Assembly (NCBI GenBank): GCA_014730295.1
Contig: WJIN01000141.1
Span: forward strand, 1 to 5,176
Length of the DNA stretch: 5,176 bases
Source: Promethearchaeota archaeon
GTDB taxonomy: Archaea; Asgardarchaeota; Lokiarchaeia; Sigynarchaeales; SOKP01
Direction of reading: 5' to 3'
Positions 1-5,176 of the stretch are shown piece after piece. Position numbers and translations under genes: made by a program. Under the pieces are notes generated by a model. The model saw only the letters and a list, made by a program, of their open reading frames with translations. It was not told where the DNA came from and searched no databases. Each line of letters starts with the position of its first letter. The first letter of the stretch is position 1.

Positions 1-1411
1 TCCAGTACATTGCTGCATCATAGTACGCTTGAACATGGATATATGGGTCTGGTCGGTAATTTAACCAGCCTTGCTTTAGTCCATATTCTGTGGTTTCTCT
101 GTTCAGATCTTGAACCTTCTCAAAATCTTTTGGATCTGTGGAATCAAAGCAGATAATAGGCATGCAAATCGCTTGGCGACATCGCTCTATAGACGCAATC
201 CACATAACAGGTGGAAAGTCGTATTTCTCCATCGCAGCATTGTACATCTCAGCGAAATGAGCACATTCATTCCATGGTGTATACCACGTAATAAATAGAA
301 AGCCCGCCGACCAAAAACTATACGGAATCGCGATTTTGTTCGGTTTCTTCATCCTGCTTTCGATCTGCTTCGGGTGTAATTCCCATGGTCGCATCGCATC
401 ACCGTCTTTTGCTCGATTGGCAGCATAATCCTTACAGTGGTTATTGATCGTATCAACAACATGCTCTAACTCTTTCTCTGATTGAGCCCAGCATTCCCAG
501 TTCATCCACCACTCAGGAATACCGATTTTCTCAAAGAAAGCGTATTCATGAGGAATCTTATCTTTCGGCCATCGAGTCATGACTAAGGGATAATTACCCC
601 CTTGTACCATAACGGTATTGTGAGCAACGCCAAATTCTTTCATACCTAATTCGAGCGTGACATCCTGCATATCATATGGGTTTGACATACCCCATGCGAC
701 CACAGTTTTTGCGTCTGGATGAGGATAAATCTTGACAGCAGCTTTCGTGACAACTCCTAATGCTCCTTGTGAACCCATCAAAAAGGACCACATATCAGGC
801 CCTAACCCATATTTATAGAACGGCTTGGCGCCTGGGAGAGCCCAAGAGCCCGTCTTTACGACATCTCCATTTGGGAACACAATTTCGGCACACATGAAAT
901 TGTCGCCTTGTGGTCCGACCGATGATGTATATAATGAAAACCCTCTATCAATCGCATCGCCCATAACGGTCGCCGCGGGAGGTGCTCCATCCGCGATTGG
1001 AGGTGCCCAGTCAGGATGGTTTTTATGCATATACGCCCAGAGCTGACCGTTCGTGACGCCAGGCTCAATGATCGCATAGCGATTAGCTTCATCGATTTCC
1101 AGAATTCTGTCCATCCGTCCTAAATCGAGCATGACGCCCGCGGGTTTTATGGTAGGGCATGCAAACCCTCCGGAGAGTCCCGCTGAAATGGGAGAAACGG
1201 CGATCTTCTCATCAGAACAGTATAAGAGGATCTTTCTGATTTCTTCGACGTATTTGGGTCGCAGTACGATATCAGGAATCTGACTTTCCAAGCCCATGAC
1301 GGATTTAGCGAGGTAGGACGCGGTGATGGCTTCATCCATCGTGGCGTATTCCTTCCCGACGATACCCTCGAAGGCTTGGAGGTCTTTTTCGGTTGGTGCT
1401 TTATAACTCAT
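1..1411 (-). CDS. FAD-binding oxidoreductase, VAO/GlcD-type (3' end outside window)
   Basis: This is the first 470 residues of a flavoprotein of the vanillyl-alcohol oxidase/PCMH fold; the reading frame is still open at base 1. The N-terminal half carries the usual FAD-domain landmarks: SPISAGLSGG (residues 73-82, the pyrophosphate loop), VMLDLGRMDRILEID (93-107), EPGVTNGQL (116-124), and GSQGALGVVTKAAVKIYP (213-230). The stretch KYGLGPDMW (200-208) recalls the KYGFGP region of 4-cresol dehydrogenase-like enzymes. The substrate-binding cap follows, rich in Trp, with three evenly spaced cysteines (C411, C416, C421). Family members oxidise hydroxy acids, phenols or alcohols and pass electrons to oxygen, a cytochrome or a partner subunit; the substrate here cannot be told. 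No signal peptide or membrane segment is visible. Full-length relatives usually have about 450-550 residues, so little is missing. The ATG at 1411 is chosen because the protein-like sequence begins there and a TATA-like element lies upstream. GC is roughly 45-50% in sampled stretches, well above its neighbours. Confidence 0.9.
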   Translation of the reverse strand, partial: MSYKAPTEKDLQAFEGIVGKEYATMDEAITASYLAKSVMGLESQIPDIVLRPKYVEEIRKILLYCSDEKIAVSPISAGLSGGFACPTIKPAGVMLDLGRMDRILEIDEANRYAIIEPGVTNGQLWAYMHKNHPDWAPPIADGAPPAATVMGDAIDRGFSLYTSSVGPQGDNFMCAEIVFPNGDVVKTGSWALPGAKPFYKYGLGPDMWSFLMGSQGALGVVTKAAVKIYPHPDAKTVVAWGMSNPYDMQDVTLELGMKEFGVAHNTVMVQGGNYPLVMTRWPKDKIPHEYAFFEKIGIPEWWMNWECWAQSEKELEHVVDTINNHCKDYAANRAKDGDAMRPWELHPKQIESRMKKPNKIAIPYSFWSAGFLFITWYTPWNECAHFAEMYNAAMEKYDFPPVMWIASIERCRQAICMPIICFDSTDPKDFEKVQDLNRETTEYGLKQGWLNYRPDPYIHVQAYYDAAMYW

Positions 1412-1446
1412 ATTTTTCAGCTTTTTCTTTTTTTTGTATAGTTAAT

Positions 1447-1454
1447 TTTATAAA
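1447..1454 (-). promoter_or_regulatory. TATA-box-like element for the FAD oxidoreductase gene
   Basis: The minus strand reads TTTATAAA inside the context AGTTTATAAAATTAAC. Its centre lies about 39 bases upstream of the ATG at 1411. With the usual archaeal spacing of about 25 bases this would place the transcript start near 1425, giving a short leader of about 14 bases. No clear Shine-Dalgarno site is present; the leader is A-rich with only a GAAAAAG stretch. The rest of the 1412-1643 spacer is very AT-rich and holds no convincing gene. Transcription evidence is lacking, so this is a positional and motif inference. Confidence 0.5.
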
Positions 1455-1643
1455 CTATTAATGTTGTTTTTGAAAATTAATCGTCCTAATTAAAAATTTC
1501 TTATATGTTTTGCATAAAAAGAGTAATGGTTTCTTATAATTTCAATGATGAAGTTTTAAAAGGCGATCATTTGATTTGCTTATAAAATCTCGGAAGGGTA
1601 TTTTTGAAGTTTCATCCATTTTATGAGATTGTTTCCTAATTTC

Positions 1644-2753
1644 TCAGGGATAATAGATATATGTTTTATCTTTATAGATTAATCCCTTTTCAGCGGCCTT
1701 TTCTAAGGTTTCTTGATCTCCTCTCAAGGAAATGTAATGCGTTTGGGCATCGACAATCTCGAGTTCCTTTCCCTCAAATAACTGGATTAGTTCCTCTAAC
1801 TGATCTGCGTAAGTATCCAATTCTTTAGCCCAACCGAACAACGCGAGTTTAGCATTATCATCCGTATAACGGAGATGATTCGCTAAATGATCTCCTTGTT
1901 TCAGATGTAAAGATAAAGTATAATTATATTCAACAAATAAATCCTCTCTCTCATCCTTATCCAAGTAATTGTGTAATTGTAAATGGATTAAGGCAGATAT
2001 TTTATCATAATTTTGTTCTTTAACAATTTTTCTGATTCTTTCGATTAAAAAAGGTTTTGTATATGCTAAAAATTTCCCTCTCATCATTAAACCAAACTCA
2101 GAGTCTATTATTGCGTTTCTTTTGCTATTGTTCATTTTTGAAAATTCAATTATGAGGAATTCGATCATATTATATTTTTTAATAATCGAAATCGAATCCT
2201 GTCTATCTAGGAAATCAAAGAAAGAGATAAAATGTAAATCGAAAAAAGTATTTAAATCTCTGTTTTCAATTGCTTCTCCCAATCTTCTTAAATATTCAGA
2301 CGATAATGACTCTCCGATACATCCAACAAACTCTGACTCCCAAAAACCATCTATAGGATCGTTTTTTAGTGCTAAAATGATATCAAAGAGTTTTCTATAA
2401 TCATCTTGAAAATATCTTTTTATTTTTCGCTCACCTAAATTTCTAATTATAGTTTCAAGAAGAATTTTATATTCAAAAGAATAAAGGGAATCCAATTTAT
2501 TTTCAAATTTATCTAAAAAGTTTTCTCTTAAATCATTAGTTTCAAAAATAGTCTCGATTGTGGGAATTAATATTTCATTTTTAAGAGACTTATCCCTAAT
2601 CTTATATCTACGAGAATGTCCTTCTTTGTATTCTTCAAACGGCCATAGAGTTTCCGTAATCTCAAACAAAAAATCTATTAATTCATCATTTTTTTCAATA
2701 GAATCCAATCTTTCTTTTAAAGCTTTTATAGGCAATTCAAAATTATCATTCAT
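1644..2753 (-). CDS. Hypothetical helical protein with C-terminal copy of the small-protein domain
   Basis: I do not recognise this 369-residue protein. Residues 1-275 are hydrophilic and apparently almost all helical, with no signal peptide, membrane segment or catalytic motif that I can name; a HEAT/ARM-like helical scaffold is possible but unproven. Residues 278-362 align without gaps to residues 12-96 of the 100-residue protein encoded just upstream, with about 33 of 85 positions identical by hand count. The shared landmarks are LS.H.KQG, a following WA, LF, and a late GD..(T/I)LE.AA. The tail ends in YIYYP. I chose the ATG at 2753 rather than the in-frame GTG at 2768: it starts one base after the upstream stop codon (TGA-A-ATG) and has AAGGA a few bases ahead, a plausible ribosome site. 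The N-terminal part is about 22-27% GC in sampled lines but the C-terminal domain is about 42%, suggesting different histories. Function unknown. Confidence 0.85.
   Translation of the reverse strand: MNDNFELPIKALKERLDSIEKNDELIDFLFEITETLWPFEEYKEGHSRRYKIRDKSLKNEILIPTIETIFETNDLRENFLDKFENKLDSLYSFEYKILLETIIRNLGERKIKRYFQDDYRKLFDIILALKNDPIDGFWESEFVGCIGESLSSEYLRRLGEAIENRDLNTFFDLHFISFFDFLDRQDSISIIKKYNMIEFLIIEFSKMNNSKRNAIIDSEFGLMMRGKFLAYTKPFLIERIRKIVKEQNYDKISALIHLQLHNYLDKDEREDLFVEYNYTLSLHLKQGDHLANHLRYTDDNAKLALFGWAKELDTYADQLEELIQLFEGKELEIVDAQTHYISLRGDQETLEKAAEKGLIYKDKTYIYYP
1668..1922 (-). repeat. C-terminal copy of a duplicated ~85-residue domain
   Basis: This stretch encodes residues 278-362 of the 369-residue protein. 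It is the homologue of the domain encoded at 2770-3024. The alignment needs no gap over 85 positions; the best-conserved parts are the opening LS.H.KQG motif and the closing GD......LE.AA segment. The pattern suggests strand-helix-helix-strand-strand-helix. At DNA level only short shared tracts such as GAAACAAGGAGA remain, so the duplication is old or the copies came from different sources. Confidence 0.8.
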
Positions 2754-2754
2754 T

Positions 2755-3057
2755 TCAATCCTTTTCACATTTTTTTATGACTAAATTTTGTTTAGCGGCT
2801 TCTTCTAAGATTTTTTCATCCCCCGCGAGTATTATGGAATGATCACTGCATAGGGATATTTTTAAATTCTTATCCTTGAATAATTCTAACAATTTTCTGA
2901 TTTTATTTGCGCTTTTTCGGAAACTATCGGCCCAGTCTAGTATTGCCTTTTTGGTATCATAATCGCGTTTTTCTAAATAGTAGGCTAGGTCCTCTCCTTG
3001 TTTCCAGTGAACAGATAATGAATATTCTTCATTTTTGGAAGTTTCTTTGTTTTCCAT
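2755..3057 (-). CDS. Small (100 aa) hypothetical protein, standalone copy of the shared domain
   Basis: This is an unrecognised soluble protein of 100 residues. After a charged start (residues 1-11) it consists of a single compact domain at residues 12-96, homologous to the C-terminus of the protein encoded directly downstream. Conserved marks include Y-S-L-S-V-H-W-K-Q-G (12-21), D-W-A (41-43), LLELF (56-60) and AGDEKILEEAA (77-87). The predicted order is strand, two helices, two strands and a final helix. No metal-binding cluster or catalytic triad is visible. It uses an ATG start at 3057. Its stop TGA (2757-2755) lies one base before the ATG of the 369-residue gene, so the two are almost certainly cotranscribed and perhaps translationally coupled. 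A standalone copy next to a fused copy suggests that the two proteins pair through this domain; that is inference. Confidence 0.85.
   Translation of the reverse strand: MENKETSKNEEYSLSVHWKQGEDLAYYLEKRDYDTKKAILDWADSFRKSANKIRKLLELFKDKNLKISLCSDHSIILAGDEKILEEAAKQNLVIKKCEKD
2770..3024 (-). repeat. Standalone copy of the duplicated ~85-residue domain
   Basis: This stretch encodes residues 12-96 of the 100-residue protein and pairs with 1668-1922. Sampled GC is about 37%, between the high value of the other copy and the low value of the N-terminal part of the large gene. Confidence 0.8.
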
Positions 3058-3089
3058 ATTTATCTTTTTTGATATTTATTGAATTTTGT

Positions 3090-3099
3090 GTTATTAATC
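3090..3099 (-). promoter_or_regulatory. Possible TATA-like element for the two-gene unit
   Basis: The minus strand reads GATTAATAAC here, about 38 bases upstream of the ATG at 3057, which fits archaeal spacing for a short leader. The whole 3058-3168 spacer is AT-rich and offers other candidates (for example AAATATTTATGG near 3110-3121), so the exact element is uncertain. Confidence 0.25.
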
Positions 3100-3132
3100 A
3101 TTAATTAACCATAAATATTTGTTCCATTATTT

Positions 3133-3178
3133 AGAACCTTCATAATTATGTGAGAATCTTTTAAAAAATTATGGTTCT
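3133..3178 (-). terminator. Possible stem-loop at the end of the 240-residue gene
   Basis: AGAACC at 3133-3138 can pair with GGTTCT at 3173-3178, and the next six bases (ATAATT with AATTAT) can extend the stem past a three-base bulge. The loop is about 19 bases. One arm covers the last codons of the 240-residue gene and the other lies in the spacer. It may end or protect that transcript, but there is no clean T-run after it, so the call is weak. Confidence 0.25.
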
Positions 3179-3891
3179 TTATTATCAAAATAATCGGTAA
3201 TTTTTCTCTGGGTAATTAAGAATATGATTTCATTTTTAATATCCCTGATCCTATCGATAATTGTTTCCGTATTCCTTAGAATAATCCTAAAATGATTTGT
3301 ACCTAATTTTCTGATGATTTCTGGAGTTTCAATCTTTTCATGAATTTCTTCAGCTAAAAATTGCAGGAACATTCGAACTTTCGATTTTAGTGCTTCTTTT
3401 TCACTTCTCCCAATATTAATTTCTCTATAACTATGTCTTAAAGTGTAATCAATAAATTCCATAACTCTAAAATCTGTGTCTTTTTCTTTGATCTTCCTTG
3501 AAATTATGAACTGCAAAAAGGAATTAGTCAAAACTATACCCACATTTCTCTCAATATTTATTTTCCCATCATTAGTTCCAGAAATGTCCAATATGTCATC
3601 TAAAAGAAATGGAATATAAACCTTCTCCCAAATCTCATTCTCATTTGAGATTTCCATCAAATCCTTTATATATTTATGGTTTAGGGTTCCCTCTTCTGCA
3701 ATTACCTCAAAAAATTTCTTATTTTTTAAATCTATACAATAAACGTTCACTGGTTTTAAAATTGGAACTGTATCTATAATATTTAAAATAATATCTTTAG
3801 GTGAATTATAAAAAACATAATCTATGAAGACTTGTACCTTTGAATTTACTGGAATTAGGGTGCTATCTAAATTCTTTACTTGAATTTGCAA
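3169..3891 (-). CDS. Hypothetical protein (240 aa) with C-terminal PIP-box-like motif
   Basis: I do not recognise the family. Residues 1-70 look strand-rich (for example VNVYCIDLKNKKFFEVIAEE at 48-67), and residues 140-225 look helical and charged. No membrane segment, signal peptide or nucleotide-binding motif is visible. The last 13 residues contain QRKITDYF (Q228, I231, Y234, F235), an exact fit to the PCNA-interacting consensus QxxhxxAA (h = I/L/M, A = F/Y), in the usual C-terminal place. This suggests, but does not prove, binding to the sliding clamp. The start is TTG at 3891: there is no in-frame ATG between the upstream stop TAA (3942-3940) and residue 79, and GAG lies six bases ahead of the TTG. 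A TATA-like element at 3937-3944 would give a leader of about 24 bases. Sampled GC is about 28%. The ORF is very likely real; the exact start is less sure. Confidence 0.75.
   Translation of the reverse strand: MQIQVKNLDSTLIPVNSKVQVFIDYVFYNSPKDIILNIIDTVPILKPVNVYCIDLKNKKFFEVIAEEGTLNHKYIKDLMEISNENEIWEKVYIPFLLDDILDISGTNDGKINIERNVGIVLTNSFLQFIISRKIKEKDTDFRVMEFIDYTLRHSYREINIGRSEKEALKSKVRMFLQFLAEEIHEKIETPEIIRKLGTNHFRIILRNTETIIDRIRDIKNEIIFLITQRKITDYFDNKEP
3187..3210 (-). other. PIP-box-like peptide motif (QRKITDYF)
   Basis: These codons specify Q-R-K-I-T-D-Y-F, residues 228-235 of the 240-residue protein, five residues from its end. The pattern of glutamine, then a branched aliphatic at +3, then two aromatics at +6 and +7 is the canonical clamp-binding motif of archaeal and eukaryotic replication and repair proteins. 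Short motifs also occur by chance. Confidence 0.5.
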
Positions 3892-3936
3892 ATAATTCTC
3901 ATATTGAGGTTTTATGTTATTCCCATCCTGTATGAG

Positions 3937-3944
3937 ATTTTAAA
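3937..3944 (-). promoter_or_regulatory. TATA-like element for the 240-residue gene
   Basis: The minus strand reads TTTAAAAT in the context TACTTTAAAATCTC. Archaeal spacing would put the transcript start near 3915, about 24 bases ahead of the TTG start. The element supports a start near 3891 rather than much further upstream. Confidence 0.3.
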
Positions 3945-4028
3945 GTATTTAGTGGGTGAAATTTTTCTTTCTAATTTTAATGCTTAAGAATTTTAAATAG
4001 GAGATTAAAAACTTCAGTTGTAAAGTTA

Positions 4029-4274
4029 TTATTTATTTTTCTTCAAGAGAACGACTATTTCCACCCCATCGACTAAATACTGTTCCATTTCTTCTTTAGT
4101 CAAAACATAACAACTAGTTTCTCTATGACCCCAATATCGATCCAACTTATTTATGCATGTAAAATCCAAATCGTTATAAATCCTATATAATAATAATCTA
4201 AAAAACCTATAGATTGCATACGATATTCCTATAAATCTTGAAACTGAATAAAGAAAGTTAATAATGAGACACAA
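4029..4274 (-). CDS. Doubtful small ORF (81 codons), possibly a gene remnant
   Basis: This is an open frame with a TTG start and a TAA stop. Its second half (about residues 45-81, with R-Y-W-G-H-R-E-T-S-C-Y, then TKEEMEQYLVDGVEIVVLLK) looks like real protein. The first half is rich in Ile, Tyr, Phe and Leu, as expected from translating very AT-rich DNA; GC is about 22% there against about 33% in the second half. The GAGG ahead of the TTG is only two bases away, too close for a normal ribosome site. It may be a genuine small protein with a hydrophobic N-terminus, or the tail of a decayed gene whose front is lost. Function unknown. Confidence 0.35.
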   Translation of the reverse strand: MCLIINFLYSVSRFIGISYAIYRFFRLLLYRIYNDLDFTCINKLDRYWGHRETSCYVLTKEEMEQYLVDGVEIVVLLKKNK

Positions 4275-4297
4275 TTCCTCAAATTCTTATTAAACTG

Positions 4298-4312
4298 AAA
4301 AAGAAAAAAAGG
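4298..4312 (-). terminator. T-rich transcription terminator after the membrane-protein gene
   Basis: The minus strand reads CCTTTTTTTCTTTTT about ten bases after the stop codon of the membrane-protein gene. Runs of T without a strong hairpin are the normal archaeal intrinsic terminator, so the gene is probably transcribed alone. Confidence 0.45.
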
Positions 4313-4321
4313 TGAAAAATT

Positions 4322-4771
4322 TTAGAGTCCTTGACGTTTCATCAGAAAATAGAGTAAAAAGTTAAGAATCCCTCCAATAATTCCGGCATAAAAGCCTGTA
4401 TCGAACCACCAATCGGTAGCATCGAGTCCAATAATTACAACGGCGATAGTGCCTAATAGAACAAGAATAAGTGCTACAATCGAGAGATAATATCCAATAT
4501 TGAGGGCATTTTCTGGAAGAGTATCTTCTTTTTTGAAAAGTTTCATTAGACTAAAAAAAACACTATAGAAAAAGCATATTGCGACAATTAAGATTATTGG
4601 AGCTCCAATTGGATTAATGATATTAACAAAATCCCAAATATTTAATGTACCCGTATCATAAAAGAAACCACCGAAATCAGTAGCAAGAAGTAATATACCC
4701 GCAATAAGATTGACAATAAGTAATCCAATATAAAAAACAGATATAGGAATTTCTTCTTTATTTTCAGACAT
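4322..4771 (-). CDS. Four-helix integral membrane protein with internal duplication
   Basis: This is a 149-residue protein of unknown function with four hydrophobic helices at about residues 9-31, 53-77, 92-115 and 126-144. Lysines lie in the N-terminus, the central loop (KLFKKED) and the C-terminus (MKRQGL), so both ends should face the cytoplasm. The two outer loops share a motif: ATDFGGFFYDTG (30-41) and ATDWWFDTG (118-126). This points to an ancient duplication of a two-helix unit. No transporter, channel or enzyme signature is visible; the acidic-aromatic outer loops could bind a ligand or partner, which is speculation. I chose the ATG at 4771; an in-frame GTG at 4780 would add only MVI. 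The gene is flanked by a T-rich terminator and by a divergent promoter region, so it is probably monocistronic. Confidence 0.8.
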   Translation of the reverse strand: MSENKEEIPISVFYIGLLIVNLIAGILLLATDFGGFFYDTGTLNIWDFVNIINPIGAPIILIVAICFFYSVFFSLMKLFKKEDTLPENALNIGYYLSIVALILVLLGTIAVVIIGLDATDWWFDTGFYAGIIGGILNFLLYFLMKRQGL

Positions 4772-4799
4772 AATAACCACGCAAACTTTATGATATTAT

Positions 4800-4807
4800 T
4801 AATTAAA
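4800..4807 (-). promoter_or_regulatory. TATA-like element for the membrane-protein gene
   Basis: The minus strand reads TTTAATTA, followed by ATAATATC. Archaeal spacing gives a transcript start near 4778, only a few bases before the ATG at 4771, so the message would be leaderless or nearly so. This fits the lack of a good Shine-Dalgarno site, but AT-rich spacers produce such motifs easily. Confidence 0.3.
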
Positions 4808-4815
4808 GCTAAAGT

Positions 4816-4831
4816 CTTTAATGCATTTAAG
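4816..4831. promoter_or_regulatory. Imperfect 16-bp palindrome in the divergent promoter region
   Basis: The sequence CTTTAATGCATTTAAG is self-complementary except for one mismatched pair, and is centred on the perfect core AATGCATT. It lies just upstream of the TATA-like element of the membrane-protein gene, where a dimeric regulator could bind. No second copy was seen in the window. Confidence 0.3.
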
Positions 4832-4946
4832 CATAATTATTTTTTTTGGAAATCAAATTAAAATCTTCTTTCTTAATTCACCAAAATATTATTAAAATTG
4901 GATGATATGGAATAAAAAATATGAAAAAACCTTATATGACACTATC

Positions 4947-4954
4947 TTTATATA
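4947..4954 (+). promoter_or_regulatory. TATA box for the plus-strand gene at the right edge
   Basis: TTTATATA is a near-consensus archaeal TATA box. Its position predicts a transcript start near 4976 and a leader of about 30 bases before the ATG at 5006. A second TATA-like run (CTTATATGA, 4931-4939) lies a little upstream. The region 4832-4945 holds no gene that I can see. Confidence 0.5.
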
Positions 4955-5005
4955 GGTTTGAGAGTTTTATTACAATAAGACGTTCCACGCTAGGGGTTGG
5001 ATTGT

Positions 5006-5176
5006 ATGGTATTTCGAGAAAAGCAGTATGAAACGATTCTATCGCAAATTATCGATTTTCTCTCCAAAATTAATGGAAAAGCGGAGGAAAAACCCGAAAC
5101 TAAAAAAAATTCCAAGAAATTAAACGAATTAAAACTGATTTTCAATTCTATAAGGAATAATCCTGAGAAAAATCCA
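5006..5176 (+). CDS. 5' end of a hypothetical protein gene (runs off the window)
   Basis: The first 57 residues are open to the last base of the window, beginning MVFREKQYETILSQIIDFL. The peptide is charged, lysine-rich and probably helical, with a polar linker around residues 26-40 (KAEEKPETKKN). This looks like a genuine protein rather than chance translation, and a good TATA box stands upstream. An AGGGG stretch at 4992-4996 might serve as a weak ribosome site, at a rather long spacing of nine bases. It is the only gene in the window on the plus strand, divergent from the membrane-protein gene. The family cannot be judged from this much sequence. Confidence 0.7.
   Translation, partial: MVFREKQYETILSQIIDFLSKINGKAEEKPETKKNSKKLNELKLIFNSIRNNPEKNP

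Noticed and set aside
110..298. A 62-codon plus-strand ORF.
   Set aside because: It is antisense to the flavoprotein coding sequence, and its translation shows no family features.
825..1335. Plus- and minus-strand ORFs of 62-78 codons at 825-1046, 856-1092 and 1147-1335.
   Set aside because: They lie inside the long minus-strand flavoprotein frame, whose motifs are clearly those of a known family; these are shadow frames.
1542..1619. A 25-codon minus-strand ORF in the spacer after the 369-residue gene, with a protein-like look (begins MDETSKIPFRDF).
   Set aside because: It is very short, has no well-spaced ribosome site (AGGAA is about 13 bases away), and no second signal supports it. Chance ORFs of this size are common.
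2754..2768. GTG at 2768 as the start of the larger protein, giving a 14-base overlap with the upstream gene.
   Set aside because: The ATG at 2753 follows the upstream stop by one base and has AAGGA at a suitable distance, which makes it the better start.
2122..2784. Plus-strand ORFs at 2122-2400 and 2560-2784.
   Set aside because: They are antisense to the 369-residue gene; their Ser/Phe/Ile-rich translations are typical of antisense to AT-rich coding DNA.
2907..3104. A 65-codon plus-strand ORF.
   Set aside because: It is antisense to the 100-residue gene, which has a clear homologous partner and so is the real frame.
4772..5005. Search for a small RNA or a further gene in the divergent spacer.
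   Set aside because: Only promoter-like elements and one palindrome were seen; no stable GC-rich fold, tRNA-like pattern or credible ORF is present.

Overview
The window is AT-rich outside its first gene and looks archaeal. Spacers are long and very AT-rich, TATA-box-like elements sit about where archaeal promoters should be, Shine-Dalgarno motifs are weak or absent, and one protein ends in a PCNA-binding-type motif. A low-GC archaeon of the Asgard (Lokiarchaeia-like) kind is my best guess. This is inference from style, not from a marker gene.

Layout: six genes lie on the minus strand and one on the plus strand. From the left edge, minus strand: a 3'-truncated FAD-linked oxidoreductase of the VAO/GlcD type (1-1411), clearly richer in GC than the rest. 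Next is a two-gene unit (1644-3057) in which a 100-residue protein is followed, one base after its stop codon, by a 369-residue protein. The C-terminal 85 residues of the large protein align without gaps to nearly the whole small protein. Next is a 240-residue unknown protein (3169-3891) with a TTG start and a C-terminal QxxIxxYF motif. A doubtful 81-codon ORF (4029-4274) and a four-helix membrane protein with an internal duplication (4322-4771) follow. A divergent intergenic region (4772-5005) then separates these from a plus-strand gene that runs off the right edge (5006-5176).

How they work together: only the 100-residue/369-residue pair is linked by both coupling and shared domain, so it is the best candidate for an undescribed functional unit, perhaps held together by homotypic contacts. 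The neighbouring PIP-box-bearing protein raises the possibility of a replication or repair link, but nothing else in the window confirms it. The oxidoreductase has its own promoter-like element and appears to be an independent metabolic gene. No tRNA, rRNA, CRISPR array, insertion sequence or long repeat was seen.
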